64,000 bases of DNA from assembly GCA_964392775.1 (NCBI GenBank), contig CAYMRD010000004.1, positions 1 to 64,000 on the forward strand. Reading direction: 5' to 3'. Numbering within the stretch: position 1 is the first letter of the stretch; every line of letters begins with the position of its first letter. The stretch comes from UKL13-3 sp964392775 (GTDB lineage: Bacteria; Bacteroidota; Bacteroidia; UKL13-3). Of this stretch, positions 1 through 9,062 are shown in pieces. The position numbers and the translations under genes were made by a program. Below the pieces are notes generated by a model. The model saw only the letters and a list, made by a program, of their open reading frames with translations. It made no database searches and was not told the DNA's origin.

Positions 1-47
1 TCTCAATCAATCTATAAATATAAAATTTACTGATTGCAAGTCTAAAG

Positions 48-67
48 GAGCGAAGTCGAGACGTGGG
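48..67. repeat. TCGAG-type intergenic repeat (partial copy)
   Basis: A short element with the core GAGCGAAGTCGAGACGTG lies directly after the wecB stop codon. Closely related copies (GAGCGGAGCCGAGACGTG and its complement) occur at about 35595-35622, 35829-35856 and 36314-36336. Similar TCGAG-rich dispersed repeats are common between genes in Bacteroidota. A role in 3'-end formation is possible but is not shown here. Confidence 0.5.
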
Positions 68-1141
68 CTAGGCATTATTAAGCAGCACACTACAAATATT
101 CTCACACGCTTTTCCATTACCATATAAGTTTTTTGCTTCCGGGTAAACACTGTTGAGTTTTTCAAAGGCCAATGTTTCAATTTTTTGTTGATTGGCATCT
201 GCTAAGGTATTGTATCCGTTTTCAATCAACTCTATCCATTCGGTTTCGGTGCGGGTGGTGATGCAATGTTTGCGGAAGAAAAACGCCTCTTTTTGCAAAC
301 CTCCGCTATCGGTAATAACAAGTGAACAATTTTGCAATAAGCGAATCATATCAAAATACCCTACAGGTTCGAGGATGATACACTCAGGTTGAATATTAAG
401 TTGTTTGAGTTTTTGCCGGGTACGCGGATGCAACGGAAGCACCACAGGCGTATGGTGGTGAAGGGTATTCAGTGCACGGATGATAGCTGTTAAGCGGTTT
501 GCATCATCTGTGTTTTCGGCACGGTGAAGGGTTGATAGCACAAAGGATTTTCCTGTCAAGCCAAGTTGTTCAATAATCGTTGAACGATCTTGTGCTCTTG
601 CGGCATAAAACAAAGCGGCATCTTCCATCACGTCCCCTGATTTAAAAATCAGGGCATTAGAAACACCTTCTTTGATTAAATTATCAATGGCGGCATCGGT
701 TGGACAAAATAGCCAATCGCTGATTCGATCGGTTACAATACGGTTGATTTCTTCAGGCATCAGCATATTAAAGCTGCGAAGTCCGGCTTCAACATGCGCT
801 ACTTTTACGTGCAATTTTTTTGCAGCCAATGCACCGGCAAGTGTTGAGTTGGTATCTCCGTACACCAATACTATATCCGGCTTTTCATCAAGGATAATTT
901 TTTCAATTCCTTCCAACATCTGACCTGTCATGGCTCCATGGGATAGTCCATGAATATTGAGGTTATAATGCGGTTTAGGAATTTCCATTTCCTCAAAAAA
1001 GATATCACTCATATTGGCATCAAAATGTTGTCCGGTATGCACGATGATTTCGGTGAGTGCAGCATGTTTTCGAATCTCGCGGGAGAGGGCTGCCGCTTTT
1101 ACAAATTGCGGTCGTGCGCCTATAATCGTGAGGAGTTTCAT
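68..1141 (-). CDS. wecB: UDP-N-acetylglucosamine 2-epimerase (non-hydrolysing)
   Basis: Cytoplasmic enzyme interconverting UDP-GlcNAc and UDP-ManNAc, supplying ManNAc-type precursors for surface glycans. At 357 residues it is about the usual length. The family signature GARPQFVK is at residues 8-15, followed by VYGDTNSTLAGA, HVEAGLRSFN, MPEEINRIVTDRISD and, in the C-terminal GT-B half, TDSGGLQKEAF for UDP binding. Its ATG overlaps the stop of the upstream AlbA_2 gene in an ATGA junction, so translation is probably coupled to that regulator. It is the last gene of the minus-strand polysaccharide operon in this window. No wecC (ManNAcA dehydrogenase) is seen here, so the final sugar cannot be named. 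Confidence 0.95.
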   Translation of the reverse strand: MKLLTIIGARPQFVKAAALSREIRKHAALTEIIVHTGQHFDANMSDIFFEEMEIPKPHYNLNIHGLSHGAMTGQMLEGIEKIILDEKPDIVLVYGDTNSTLAGALAAKKLHVKVAHVEAGLRSFNMLMPEEINRIVTDRISDWLFCPTDAAIDNLIKEGVSNALIFKSGDVMEDAALFYAARAQDRSTIIEQLGLTGKSFVLSTLHRAENTDDANRLTAIIRALNTLHHHTPVVLPLHPRTRQKLKQLNIQPECIILEPVGYFDMIRLLQNCSLVITDSGGLQKEAFFFRKHCITTRTETEWIELIENGYNTLADANQQKIETLAFEKLNSVYPEAKNLYGNGKACENICSVLLNNA

Positions 1142-2586
1142 TGTTTAGTCTGTTTTGGTTTTTGCACAATCCATTTCCCGTCTTTGTCACTACCTTCTCT
1201 GAAAAGTAATTTTTTGTTTTTGAGGGTTGCAATTGTTCGTTCTACGGTTCGAATACTTATTTTTAGTTTTGATGCAATTTCAATACGTGTAATGTTTGGT
1301 TTCTTATGGATTAATTGTAGCGTCTTTGTTTCGTTTTGAGTATTTACCCCGACATTTACCCCGACATTTACCCCGACATTTACCCCGACATTTACCCCGA
1401 CATTTATTTCGTCATTACCTGCCAAGGGGAGTTCAATATTGAATATGTCGGTGTCTTCGCAAATTATTTTTTGATCACTACCCGCATAAATTGTATTGTA
1501 TTTAAAGATAGTAGGAATGCCGGTTCCAAGTTCTTCACATCTTCCCATTTGGGTAAACATCTGGGCTATATTAGGGTTCTTGGGGAATGCGATGCTGTTT
1601 TCGGGAAACAACATTCCATACTGATGTGGTTTGTTTGCATTTTTACATGTAACAGAGGTTCCACTAATTGTAAGTGTGGCCGGGAAAGCATTCAGGTATT
1701 CGCGGTGAATGAGCGTGTTGGCAATAATTTCCCTGAAAATTTTGTCCCGTAACGATATTCTTTGCGCACCTTCTAAATAAAATTTATCAGGCAGATGTTT
1801 ACTTACAAAATTCATCAGGGTATCATAGGCTTTTACAAGGTTACCTTTTATCTGGATACGGTCGTCATAGCGGTCGGTGTTTTTAATCTTAACAACAGCA
1901 TCTGTTTTGTAATGAGGCAGAATACTTTGAATACAGTTTTGTTTTCCTAATAACAATACGGCTGCTAATGTAAATCCTTCTTCTCCGGTTGCAAAATCTT
2001 TGCGAAATAAACCACTGGCCCTAAATAATTCGGAATTGCTTAGCTGAAGCCATGGATGGTTGGGGCGGTTGTTTTGAATCAGTTTGCGCATCAACCGCAG
2101 GCTTTCTGTATCTAAATCTTTAGCCTGAATAAAGGGGTAGATTGTGTTTTCACTATACAATGCGCTTTTACGAATATAAAGCTGTTTAATTTGGTGATCT
2201 GTTTTGAGTTCGTAATCGCCATCATTGCCCCGGTCGAAAAACTTGCCTGATGTACGGTGTGCTTGTGATGATGATGGCACATACAGGTGAATAAGGGCTT
2301 TGTTTTTGAATGTTATAATTTTAGGCTCAAGCAAAAATGCAGGCGATAATTTTTGAGGATTACTGCTCAAATTGGTGATGTTTTTGCACAACGCCTCAAC
2401 CGTATTTTTGTTTAAACCAATTGTTTTTCCGTTGTCGTCAATACCCAATACGATATTGCCTCCGTTTCGGTTTAAAAACGCACAAATGCTTTCAAACAAA
2501 TTTTCGGGCAATCCATTTTGGGCCAGCTTAAATTCAGTTTGGTTGTTTTCTCCTTGTTGAAGGAGTTTGGTAATATTGATTTTCAT
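1138..2586 (-). CDS. AlbA_2 / RecG-like ATP-binding regulator with 12-bp repeat linker
   Basis: A 482-residue putative transcriptional regulator of the Schlafen AlbA_2 type. Residues about 14-130 form the AlbA_2 domain (TEFKLAQN, NRNGGNIVLGIDDNG). The middle resembles the HATPase_c_4 region (REIIANTLIHREY, RCEELGTGIPTIFKYN). Residues about 395-415 are five tandem NVGV units, and residues about 418-482 are a helix-turn-helix tail (ITRIEIASKLKISIRTVERT). The product probably binds DNA; its target is unknown. It sits inside the polysaccharide operon, 39 nt after the CapK-like gene, and its stop overlaps the wecB start. A second family member lies at 33427-34779 with a different linker repeat. 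Family assignment is firm; local regulation of the capsule is inferred. Confidence 0.85.
   Translation of the reverse strand: MKINITKLLQQGENNQTEFKLAQNGLPENLFESICAFLNRNGGNIVLGIDDNGKTIGLNKNTVEALCKNITNLSSNPQKLSPAFLLEPKIITFKNKALIHLYVPSSSQAHRTSGKFFDRGNDGDYELKTDHQIKQLYIRKSALYSENTIYPFIQAKDLDTESLRLMRKLIQNNRPNHPWLQLSNSELFRASGLFRKDFATGEEGFTLAAVLLLGKQNCIQSILPHYKTDAVVKIKNTDRYDDRIQIKGNLVKAYDTLMNFVSKHLPDKFYLEGAQRISLRDKIFREIIANTLIHREYLNAFPATLTISGTSVTCKNANKPHQYGMLFPENSIAFPKNPNIAQMFTQMGRCEELGTGIPTIFKYNTIYAGSDQKIICEDTDIFNIELPLAGNDEINVGVNVGVNVGVNVGVNVGVNTQNETKTLQLIHKKPNITRIEIASKLKISIRTVERTIATLKNKKLLFREGSDKDGKWIVQKPKQTKQ
1343..1402. repeat. Five tandem 12-bp repeats inside the AlbA_2 gene
   Basis: Five perfect copies of TTTACCCCGACA lie in frame in the AlbA_2 gene and encode NVGV repeats between the ATPase-like part and the helix-turn-helix tail. 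Because the unit is 12 bp, copy-number change keeps the reading frame and alters linker length by four residues per unit. Confidence 0.95.
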
Positions 2587-2625
2587 AGGCTTAAAATCAA
2601 ATTAGCGTAGCTATTCTCCGGTGTT

Positions 2626-4035
2626 TTATTTTCTGTTAACGTGTGATACAACAGCTTTGAATTTTCCATTCTGGTTTCGGGGTATATGTGTTGTTTCTGT
2701 AACGGTTAATGTAATTGCTCCTAATTGTGATTCCATTCTGTTTTTAAGGTCTGATTTTTCTGTTTCAGTAAGTTGAGCTGATGCCACCACAACGATTTCA
2801 AAAGCGGTTAAGGTGTGTTGGATGATTTGCCCTTCAATAACCGAAGGCATATTGATAAAGATACCATGGAACCGAACCATTTCCCTTCCATCCAAACCAA
2901 CAACAGTATCTTCAATACGTCCGATGATTTCATCTACAACAGGCATCTGCCGGCCACAGGTGCATTGTTGATTTGCACTTAATTTTAGCAGGTCACCAAT
3001 CCGGTAACGTATCAGGGGTTGATCATAGTTGAGGAATCCTGTGCATACGGCCTCACCCGTTTCGCCCGGTTGAGCATAAGATCCATCTTCTTTAATGATT
3101 TCGATGATGGCTACATCCGGACTGATATGCAACGAACCATGTTCACATTCGCTGATGAGTCCGCAGGCTTCAACACCACTGTAGCTGTCATAGCTTTTAC
3201 AGCCGTAAACACGTTTGAAGGTGTTGCGCATTTCGGGTGTTAATTTTTCGCTGCTGGTGATAACGGCTTTGAGTTGTGGAGCCTGAATATTTTGCTCCTC
3301 CATAAAACGCGCCAGAAAATAATTGCTCATGGCATATCCCGTCATATAATCAATGCGGTGTTGTTGCATCCCTTTCAGGTAATTGGGAATATGCTGTGGG
3401 CTGATATGATATGCAGAGAAATATACTTGCTTCTCAATAAAATTGTACCGGTAAAAAGGACCTTGGTTGTTTCCATCGTTCACAATACGCCTGCCTCCAA
3501 TCATGCCTCTTGGATTTTTGATGCTGAGTCCTGCCCAGTTACGGATGCGGGCCTCAAAGGCTGCACTCCAGCGCTGATGCATTTTTGCCGAAAATAATAT
3601 ACGGGTTGGAGTGCCGGTGCTTCCACTGCTGGCATAAAATTCTCCACTTGCTTCGAGCTTTAATGATAATAGAGAAGAGTCACCTTCTTGTCGTAGGGTC
3701 TCTTTTTCGAGCATGGGTAATTGGCCCAATTGTTTGGTTGTAAATGTGGCTATGCTGCGCGAGTCAAACCCAATATCGGTCCACAATTGTTGGTAATATG
3801 GAACCGTTTGAAACGCATGCAACAGGAGTGAACGCAACTGATTATTGCAATAAGCTTCCCACTCTTGTACAGAGAACTGTTCCCTGTTTTTGTATTGTGT
3901 AAGCTCTTGTTGAAAGATGCCTCCAAACCTTCGTTTATGCCATTTGAGTCCATAAACTGATACCATCAACTGTTGAACCCATATAGGAACATAGGGATAC
4001 AATTTGGTTGCAAATTTTTCGATGCTTCGAATCAT
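2626..4035 (-). CDS. CapK/PaaK-like adenylate-forming enzyme
   Basis: Member of the phenylacetate-CoA ligase-like (CapK) branch of adenylate-forming enzymes, often found in capsule loci. The phosphate-binding loop reads ASSGSTGTPTRI; further motifs are YSGVEACGLISECEHG and YRIGDLLKL, then a C-terminal lid domain ending before PRNQNGKFK, whose Lys matches the usual catalytic position. The conserved N-terminal block is VSVYGLKWHKRRFGG. I prefer the ATG giving MIRSIEKF; an in-frame TTG at 4089 would add 18 residues with no family-like sequence. The substrate is unknown: it may activate an acid that decorates the glycan. It lies between a GT4 gene and the AlbA_2 gene in the same operon. Confidence 0.85.
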   Translation of the reverse strand: MIRSIEKFATKLYPYVPIWVQQLMVSVYGLKWHKRRFGGIFQQELTQYKNREQFSVQEWEAYCNNQLRSLLLHAFQTVPYYQQLWTDIGFDSRSIATFTTKQLGQLPMLEKETLRQEGDSSLLSLKLEASGEFYASSGSTGTPTRILFSAKMHQRWSAAFEARIRNWAGLSIKNPRGMIGGRRIVNDGNNQGPFYRYNFIEKQVYFSAYHISPQHIPNYLKGMQQHRIDYMTGYAMSNYFLARFMEEQNIQAPQLKAVITSSEKLTPEMRNTFKRVYGCKSYDSYSGVEACGLISECEHGSLHISPDVAIIEIIKEDGSYAQPGETGEAVCTGFLNYDQPLIRYRIGDLLKLSANQQCTCGRQMPVVDEIIGRIEDTVVGLDGREMVRFHGIFINMPSVIEGQIIQHTLTAFEIVVVASAQLTETEKSDLKNRMESQLGAITLTVTETTHIPRNQNGKFKAVVSHVNRK

Positions 4036-4103
4036 TCGGTTGGTGCAGTTAGTGAGCCGAATTGCATGCTTCGTTTCAGAGTCTTGCAAAATGCTTTTAT
4101 TAA

Positions 4104-5135
4104 TTAGATATGATTGAGTAAGGAAAGCCAGTCTTCTTTTACGGCATGTTTTGAAAATGGTTTTACATGTTCAAAATTGTTATGCACGATTGTGTCGTAT
4201 AGTTTTTTATCCTTTATCAGTAATTTGATTTGCTCTTTTAAGTCAACAGCCGAATTGTCGGTAGAAAGAAGTGCATTAATTTTATCGCTTACCCAAAAAG
4301 GTATCCCTCCAACATTGGTACTTACGATAGGCAATCCCATTGCCATCATTTCGAGAAAGGAAACGGGACTGTTATCTACTTCGGTTGTATTTAAATATAC
4401 ATCGCAAATACTAGCGAGTTCATTTTTTTGTTCATTATCCAGCCTGTTATAAATTGTGACTTCATTTTCGAGGTGGTGGTTTTGTATATACGACCTAACT
4501 TCATCTAGCAATCCTAAATCGGTTCCTCCCATGTGAAGTTTAACCGGAATACCCTCTGCTTTTAGCAGCATAACAACTTCAAGTGCTTTGATGGGATTAT
4601 AAATGGCATGATAGGCTCGCATCCATAAAATAGTAAAGGTATAAGAGTAGAGTTTCTTGGGAGTATATTCTTCCACATTAATAAAATTGCGAATAATCTT
4701 TATTTTTTTTTGATAAGAGGAATTAAAGATACTTGCAATGTAATGGCTGGGAGCAGTGATAATCATGCAGTTATTCGCAATAGAATTAAGTATGCTCCTT
4801 TTAAATGGACTCTGTTTGTAAATATCTGGAATTCCTCCTCCATGCATGGTTGCAACGAGTTTGCACGATTTGAGTTTACCCAAACACAATGCAAGGTAGG
4901 TAAGGTATATATTTTTTGTGGAGTAAACCTGAAGAATGACTACATCATCTTTCCGCAAGAAGAGCATGGTATACACGATGTCAAGTATTCGTTTAAGGTA
5001 GTTGCGATGCTTAGAAACAATGGTAATATCTGGCATTGTTTCTTTCAATAAATCAAATAAGTATTCTCCTTGTGTTTTTACAGCCTTATTGTCGCTGAAC
5101 GCAGTTCCTACAATTAAAATTTTTCGTGTTTTCAA
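4104..5135 (-). CDS. GT4-family glycosyltransferase
   Basis: Predicted cytoplasmic GT-B glycosyltransferase of 343 residues that adds a sugar to the lipid-linked polysaccharide. The C-terminal donor-binding half has the GT4 pattern in the form DNSPVSFLE (DX7E instead of EX7E), followed by MMAMGLPIVSTNVGGIPFW. The start is TTG, giving the hydrophobic beta-strand RKILIVGTAFSD with no ATG nearby. It is 17 nt downstream of the Wzy-like gene in the same operon. Linkage and donor cannot be read from the sequence. Confidence 0.85.
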   Translation of the reverse strand: MKTRKILIVGTAFSDNKAVKTQGEYLFDLLKETMPDITIVSKHRNYLKRILDIVYTMLFLRKDDVVILQVYSTKNIYLTYLALCLGKLKSCKLVATMHGGGIPDIYKQSPFKRSILNSIANNCMIITAPSHYIASIFNSSYQKKIKIIRNFINVEEYTPKKLYSYTFTILWMRAYHAIYNPIKALEVVMLLKAEGIPVKLHMGGTDLGLLDEVRSYIQNHHLENEVTIYNRLDNEQKNELASICDVYLNTTEVDNSPVSFLEMMAMGLPIVSTNVGGIPFWVSDKINALLSTDNSAVDLKEQIKLLIKDKKLYDTIVHNNFEHVKPFSKHAVKEDWLSLLNHI

Positions 5136-5152
5136 GGGTTAGAAGGAATAGT

Positions 5153-6553
5153 TTAAAGAACCTCTTCTGATGAGTTCATCAAATAAGGTCTGTTACGTTT
5201 GTTTGATATGGTATTGGGTACTACGGTAATCATACTTATGCCTGTTAACAAAGGGGTGATATAGGTACGCATTGCTGCATGGAAAGAGGTGAGCAAGGCG
5301 ATGGTAAACAATGCACAAAGCAAGCCTTTGTGAATAGGTTGTGTTTTATTAGTAAGAATGATAAAAAACAGACTGAGCCAGATTAGAAAAAAAATCAATC
5401 CCAATAGGCCATGTTCGGCCAATAAACGACTCAGTTCAATATGTGCTGTAGTTCCTTCGTTGAGTAAACGGAGGTATTTAGATGCGCCAACACCATTTCC
5501 AAAGACTATATTTTCCATCCATAAATCCATATCTCCCACCCAAATATCGTATCGTCCAGACGTTGCAGAGTTTAAATCACCCTCCCTGTAACCACCAAGT
5601 GTTCCCTCTGTCTCGCCTTGATACCTGTACAATAGCTTGTTTCCGGTAACATTATTCACAATTGTAAAAGCTGTGAATCCTACAATTAGTATAAGGACTC
5701 CATATAGGGCTATTTTTTGAAATTGAGCCGTTGAGCGACCTTTTAGCGTCATTACTGCTACCATCACAAACAAGGCTAGTAAAGCTCCTACCATTCCTCC
5801 TCTTGAGAAGGTCAGTAGGCCCTGCAGGGCAAATATTCCTAATAAAAATGCATCTAACAATTTGTATGATGTTAGTGACCAGTCTGAAATTAAAAAGGCC
5901 GCGATGATAAAAATACCCAATCCCAAAATAGTTGATACCTGATTGGATCCAAATCCACCTGATGTTGTAGACTGAGCATTTAAGGTTAGATTGAGGTCAT
6001 CGTAATCAGGCGTTTTAACATAAGCAAAGGTTAGAACCATCACGCAGGTATACAGTAACAAAATAACCAAAGTTTTCAACTCCTTGGTCGAAAAGGGTTG
6101 CTTGTAAAAATAGGCAACAGCTAAACACAAGTCTATGGGGCCTAATGCATTATTGATTAAGTCATTTAACTCTGTTTCACCCGAGAAATCATAAAATGCA
6201 GCTGGTAATATGAGCAAGAGCATCCAATAAGCAATGCTTGTTCTACTCTGTTTCTGCATAAGCGCAGCTACCAGCAATGCAAATAGTAAGTACTTGCTTA
6301 TTTCATAGGGAATAAAGGGTGTACATTTAGCCATCCTTCCAATCACATCAAAGGAGCATAAGTATACGATGGCAAATGAAAGATACTGGTTCTTGGTAGG
6401 TTTTGTCAGGAGTATTAGCGCATTAAATAGTACCAGATAAAATAGAATAATAATAGACCAAGGGGTAATTGTGGCCAGAGCCCCGATTAAGATATGGATG
6501 GTAATCCATTTCGTTACGGATTGTGAGCGTATATCGAAAAGTTGGTTCAGCAT
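5153..6553 (-). CDS. O-antigen ligase / polymerase-like membrane protein (Wzy_C)
   Basis: Integral membrane protein of about 466 residues with roughly a dozen hydrophobic segments. A long periplasmic loop contains SGRYDIWVGDMDLW and FGNGVGASKYLRL, followed by the Wzy_C signature AHIELSRLLAEHGLLGL. Members either polymerise repeat units (Wzy) or ligate glycan to its acceptor (WaaL); sequence alone does not separate the two. SRGGMVGALLAL is the usual Arg-containing segment before the loop. The ATG giving MLNQLFDI is preferred over an upstream TTG. It is flanked by GT4 genes with short gaps. It coexists with an ABC exporter in this locus, which makes its role of interest. Confidence 0.85.
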   Translation of the reverse strand: MLNQLFDIRSQSVTKWITIHILIGALATITPWSIIILFYLVLFNALILLTKPTKNQYLSFAIVYLCSFDVIGRMAKCTPFIPYEISKYLLFALLVAALMQKQSRTSIAYWMLLLILPAAFYDFSGETELNDLINNALGPIDLCLAVAYFYKQPFSTKELKTLVILLLYTCVMVLTFAYVKTPDYDDLNLTLNAQSTTSGGFGSNQVSTILGLGIFIIAAFLISDWSLTSYKLLDAFLLGIFALQGLLTFSRGGMVGALLALFVMVAVMTLKGRSTAQFQKIALYGVLILIVGFTAFTIVNNVTGNKLLYRYQGETEGTLGGYREGDLNSATSGRYDIWVGDMDLWMENIVFGNGVGASKYLRLLNEGTTAHIELSRLLAEHGLLGLIFFLIWLSLFFIILTNKTQPIHKGLLCALFTIALLTSFHAAMRTYITPLLTGISMITVVPNTISNKRNRPYLMNSSEEVL

Positions 6554-6581
6554 GGTGTAATCCCCCAATCACTAATGGTAT

Positions 6582-7724
6582 TTACGTATTGAAAATGAAT
6601 GATTGAAGTGAGCTAAAATAATGTTCATGAGTAAATGCTGCAGCTAATTTAGGCAGGTTTTGAGATTTTGTTCCCAAAACATTTGCTGATTGGATAATTG
6701 CTTTGTTTAAAACAGCCGCATAAGGGAGGGGACCATGAAGAGTCCATAAAAAACCATTGCTGTCATTTACATAATGACCAATGCTCGATACATCCGATAC
6801 CACAGGAATGCAACCATAACAGGCTCCTTCAGCAATCACTTTTGGAAACCCTTCGGAATCGGAAGGTAAGAGTACAAAATGAGCAGTTTTCAGAAGGGGA
6901 ATGATCTCCGGCTTGGTTAAAAAACCATGCATCACAATATTAAATTCGAGTTTGCTGAACTCGTTTGTGTAATACGATTGATCCGCTCCATCGCCAATAA
7001 TATCTACACGGTTGATCAGGTGTTTGGGTATCTTTTGTAAGGCATCCACAATACGTTGCAAACCTTTGGCATGTTCAATACGACCCACAAAAATAAGATT
7101 GAAGGGTGGAGCAAATTTTTTTGCCTGTGCGAGAGTTGCACCTTCAGCTATTTCTGTTTCAAATAAACAGGGGTTTTCAAAAGAGAGGCAATGTTTGGGT
7201 TGATTTGGCCAGAAACCATTGATGGTCACTTTGCATCTTGTTATATTTTTTTTGAGCCACCAGCGTTGCATTCTAAAGGTAAGCGGTGCATCGGCAGCCG
7301 ACCAGTCGCCTGCATATTTTACCCAGAGTGTAAACTTGCGTGGAATAAAAAAACTGAATAACGGGAGCAGGTACAAACCAATTCCCGTAGGTAAACGCAA
7401 CTGAACCTCGGACGCATCCCGAATGGCTCTGATAACGGCTACTATCGTTTGCGGAGCCTTCCATACAATACCCAGTTTGTTCATTATGGTTTTGCCTCCA
7501 AAGGGTGGAATGGGTACAAATGAAATATGGTTATGTGAGTATGGTTCTGCACTTTTAGGTTTAGTTTTTTGGTGCAAACACGCTACATGGATAATCTGTT
7601 CCCAATGGTTGGCCAGTTCGTTAATCTCGTTTATAGTTGGTCCCCATCCATACACTTTACCGTTTTCCAATACATGTTCGGTATGCGAAATGATGACCAG
7701 TTTTCTTTGTTTAGTTGGATTCAT
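6582..7724 (-). CDS. GT4-family glycosyltransferase
   Basis: A 380-residue GT-B glycosyltransferase. The N-terminal half begins KLVIISHTEHV; the C-terminal half shows FNLIFVGRIEHAKGLQ, then the EX7E motif as EGFPKVIAEG followed by ACYGCIPVVSDVSSIG. Its first codons overlap the end of the upstream GT4 gene by 14 nt, indicating translational coupling. It belongs to the run of glycosyltransferases that build the surface polysaccharide. The donor sugar is unknown. Confidence 0.88.
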   Translation of the reverse strand: MNPTKQRKLVIISHTEHVLENGKVYGWGPTINEINELANHWEQIIHVACLHQKTKPKSAEPYSHNHISFVPIPPFGGKTIMNKLGIVWKAPQTIVAVIRAIRDASEVQLRLPTGIGLYLLPLFSFFIPRKFTLWVKYAGDWSAADAPLTFRMQRWWLKKNITRCKVTINGFWPNQPKHCLSFENPCLFETEIAEGATLAQAKKFAPPFNLIFVGRIEHAKGLQRIVDALQKIPKHLINRVDIIGDGADQSYYTNEFSKLEFNIVMHGFLTKPEIIPLLKTAHFVLLPSDSEGFPKVIAEGACYGCIPVVSDVSSIGHYVNDSNGFLWTLHGPLPYAAVLNKAIIQSANVLGTKSQNLPKLAAAFTHEHYFSSLQSFIFNT

Positions 7725-8832
7725 GTAAGAGTTTAAGATACTGTTTAATCACCTGTTCCCAACGGAAGGTATTTGCATGTTGAATGGCTGAACGTGAATA
7801 TTGCTCATAATTTCCGGCAATGGTTTGAATGGCTTGGGTAATCGCTGTTGTATCATGAGGGTTTACCAGCAATCCCGATTTATAAGGGGCTATTGCATCG
7901 GCAATGCCACTGTTTGTCGAGCCTATGGCGGGCAATCCCAAAGCGTTGGCTTCGAGTACAGCGATGCCAAATCCTTCAAAATCACCATCAGGTAAATGTT
8001 CACTCAGCATCATAAACAAATGGCAATCCTGTATTTGTTTAAATTTATCGGCATCTGAAAGTGGACCATGAAAAATTAAATGATTTGTTATCTGCAATTC
8101 AGATGCACGTTTTTGTATCGAAGCAATCTCGCTTGGTAATCCTATCATGTGGTATTCGAAGGATGGAAACAATTGAATTAATTGTGGCATTGCTTCAACG
8201 ATATTGTGTTGCCCTTTTCTGCGGGTAACACTACCGACTGTAACGAGCTTAAGTGAATTTGCTGTCGCATTGGTGCGTGGTTTCAGGTGGTTTGGAATGC
8301 CAAACCCGTTATTGATTACCGTAATGGGTTTGGTTGTGAGTTTTTGTGTTTGTGTTTTGGTGAAATTGGAAACGGCAATAAGTGTATTAAAACGGTTGAC
8401 TGATAGTTTACTAAGCAACCGGCTCCAACGGTTTCCTGCTTTGAGTTCGGAGCCATGAACAACGGGAATATAAAGCGTTCTGTTACCTAAGGCTGCTAAT
8501 AATCCGCCCATCCATAATTGAAATTTTCCGGAAACAAAAACCTTTGTTGGTTTTAATCGGTATACCAATTGAATAAGAAGTAGTAACCGCGATATATATA
8601 CCAACGGTTTGAACCGGAAAAATTCGGTTCGGTGTATGCTAAAAGGTTGTGCTTTATCAAACACGTATTCCGACTCACGGTTATGCGGAGGTGTTCGGTA
8701 ATCCGTAAGCACATGCACATCGTATGCATTCTTGCTCAGTTCGAGGGCCAAATTGTACGCATGGTTCCCAATGCCTCCCGGAAGGGGAGGAAATTCGGAA
8801 CATGTGATGAGGATTCTTTTTTTCAATTGCAT
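7711..8832 (-). CDS. GT4-family glycosyltransferase
   Basis: A 373-residue GT-B glycosyltransferase. The N-terminal acceptor half carries the glycine-rich loop FPPLPGGIGNHAYNLALEL. The donor half has LVTVGSVTRRKGQHN and the EX7E motif EGFGIAVLEANALGLPAIG. It heads a sub-block after a 230-nt gap containing a large palindrome, and overlaps the next glycosyltransferase gene by 14 nt. Role: sugar transfer during polysaccharide assembly at the inner face of the membrane. Confidence 0.9.
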   Translation of the reverse strand: MQLKKRILITCSEFPPLPGGIGNHAYNLALELSKNAYDVHVLTDYRTPPHNRESEYVFDKAQPFSIHRTEFFRFKPLVYISRLLLLIQLVYRLKPTKVFVSGKFQLWMGGLLAALGNRTLYIPVVHGSELKAGNRWSRLLSKLSVNRFNTLIAVSNFTKTQTQKLTTKPITVINNGFGIPNHLKPRTNATANSLKLVTVGSVTRRKGQHNIVEAMPQLIQLFPSFEYHMIGLPSEIASIQKRASELQITNHLIFHGPLSDADKFKQIQDCHLFMMLSEHLPDGDFEGFGIAVLEANALGLPAIGSTNSGIADAIAPYKSGLLVNPHDTTAITQAIQTIAGNYEQYSRSAIQHANTFRWEQVIKQYLKLLHESN

Positions 8833-8966
8833 TTAACCGGAGTATTGTGCCAATGTATTGATGTAGAGAATATGGGTAATTGGTTTTGAATTGCCACTGA
8901 TCCCGATAAATATCAGGTAAATAAAAGGACTATCAGGATATTGTCAACCATGCCCGCGCTTACCCC

Positions 8967-9019
8967 AACCCTAAAGGGAGCCTGCCCGCAACAAAATGTG
9001 GGTTGGTCCCTTTAGGGTT
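8967..9019. repeat. Long imperfect palindrome (REP-like or terminator-like)
   Basis: Arms AACCCTAAAGGGA (8967-8979) and TCCCTTTAGGGTT (9007-9019) are perfect complements, and an inner CCCGCA/TGTGGG pair extends the hairpin. It occupies the 230-nt space between two glycosyltransferase genes, the rest of which shows nothing else. Palindromes built on CCCTAAAGGG are frequent dispersed repeats in Bacteroidota. There is no clear T-tract, so a REP-like element or attenuator is as likely as a terminator. Confidence 0.7.
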
Positions 9020-9062
9020 ACGGTGTGGGTGGGAAACGAGAAAGCTACTACAACATATCATT

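Noticed and set aside
1343..1402. CRISPR-like array
   Set aside because: Direct repeats without spacers, in frame inside a coding region; a coding minisatellite instead.
950..1752. Long open frames on the plus strand opposite wecB and the AlbA_2 gene
   Set aside because: They are the antisense of well-supported genes; the one with repeated DIYP residues is only the reverse translation of the 12-bp repeat.
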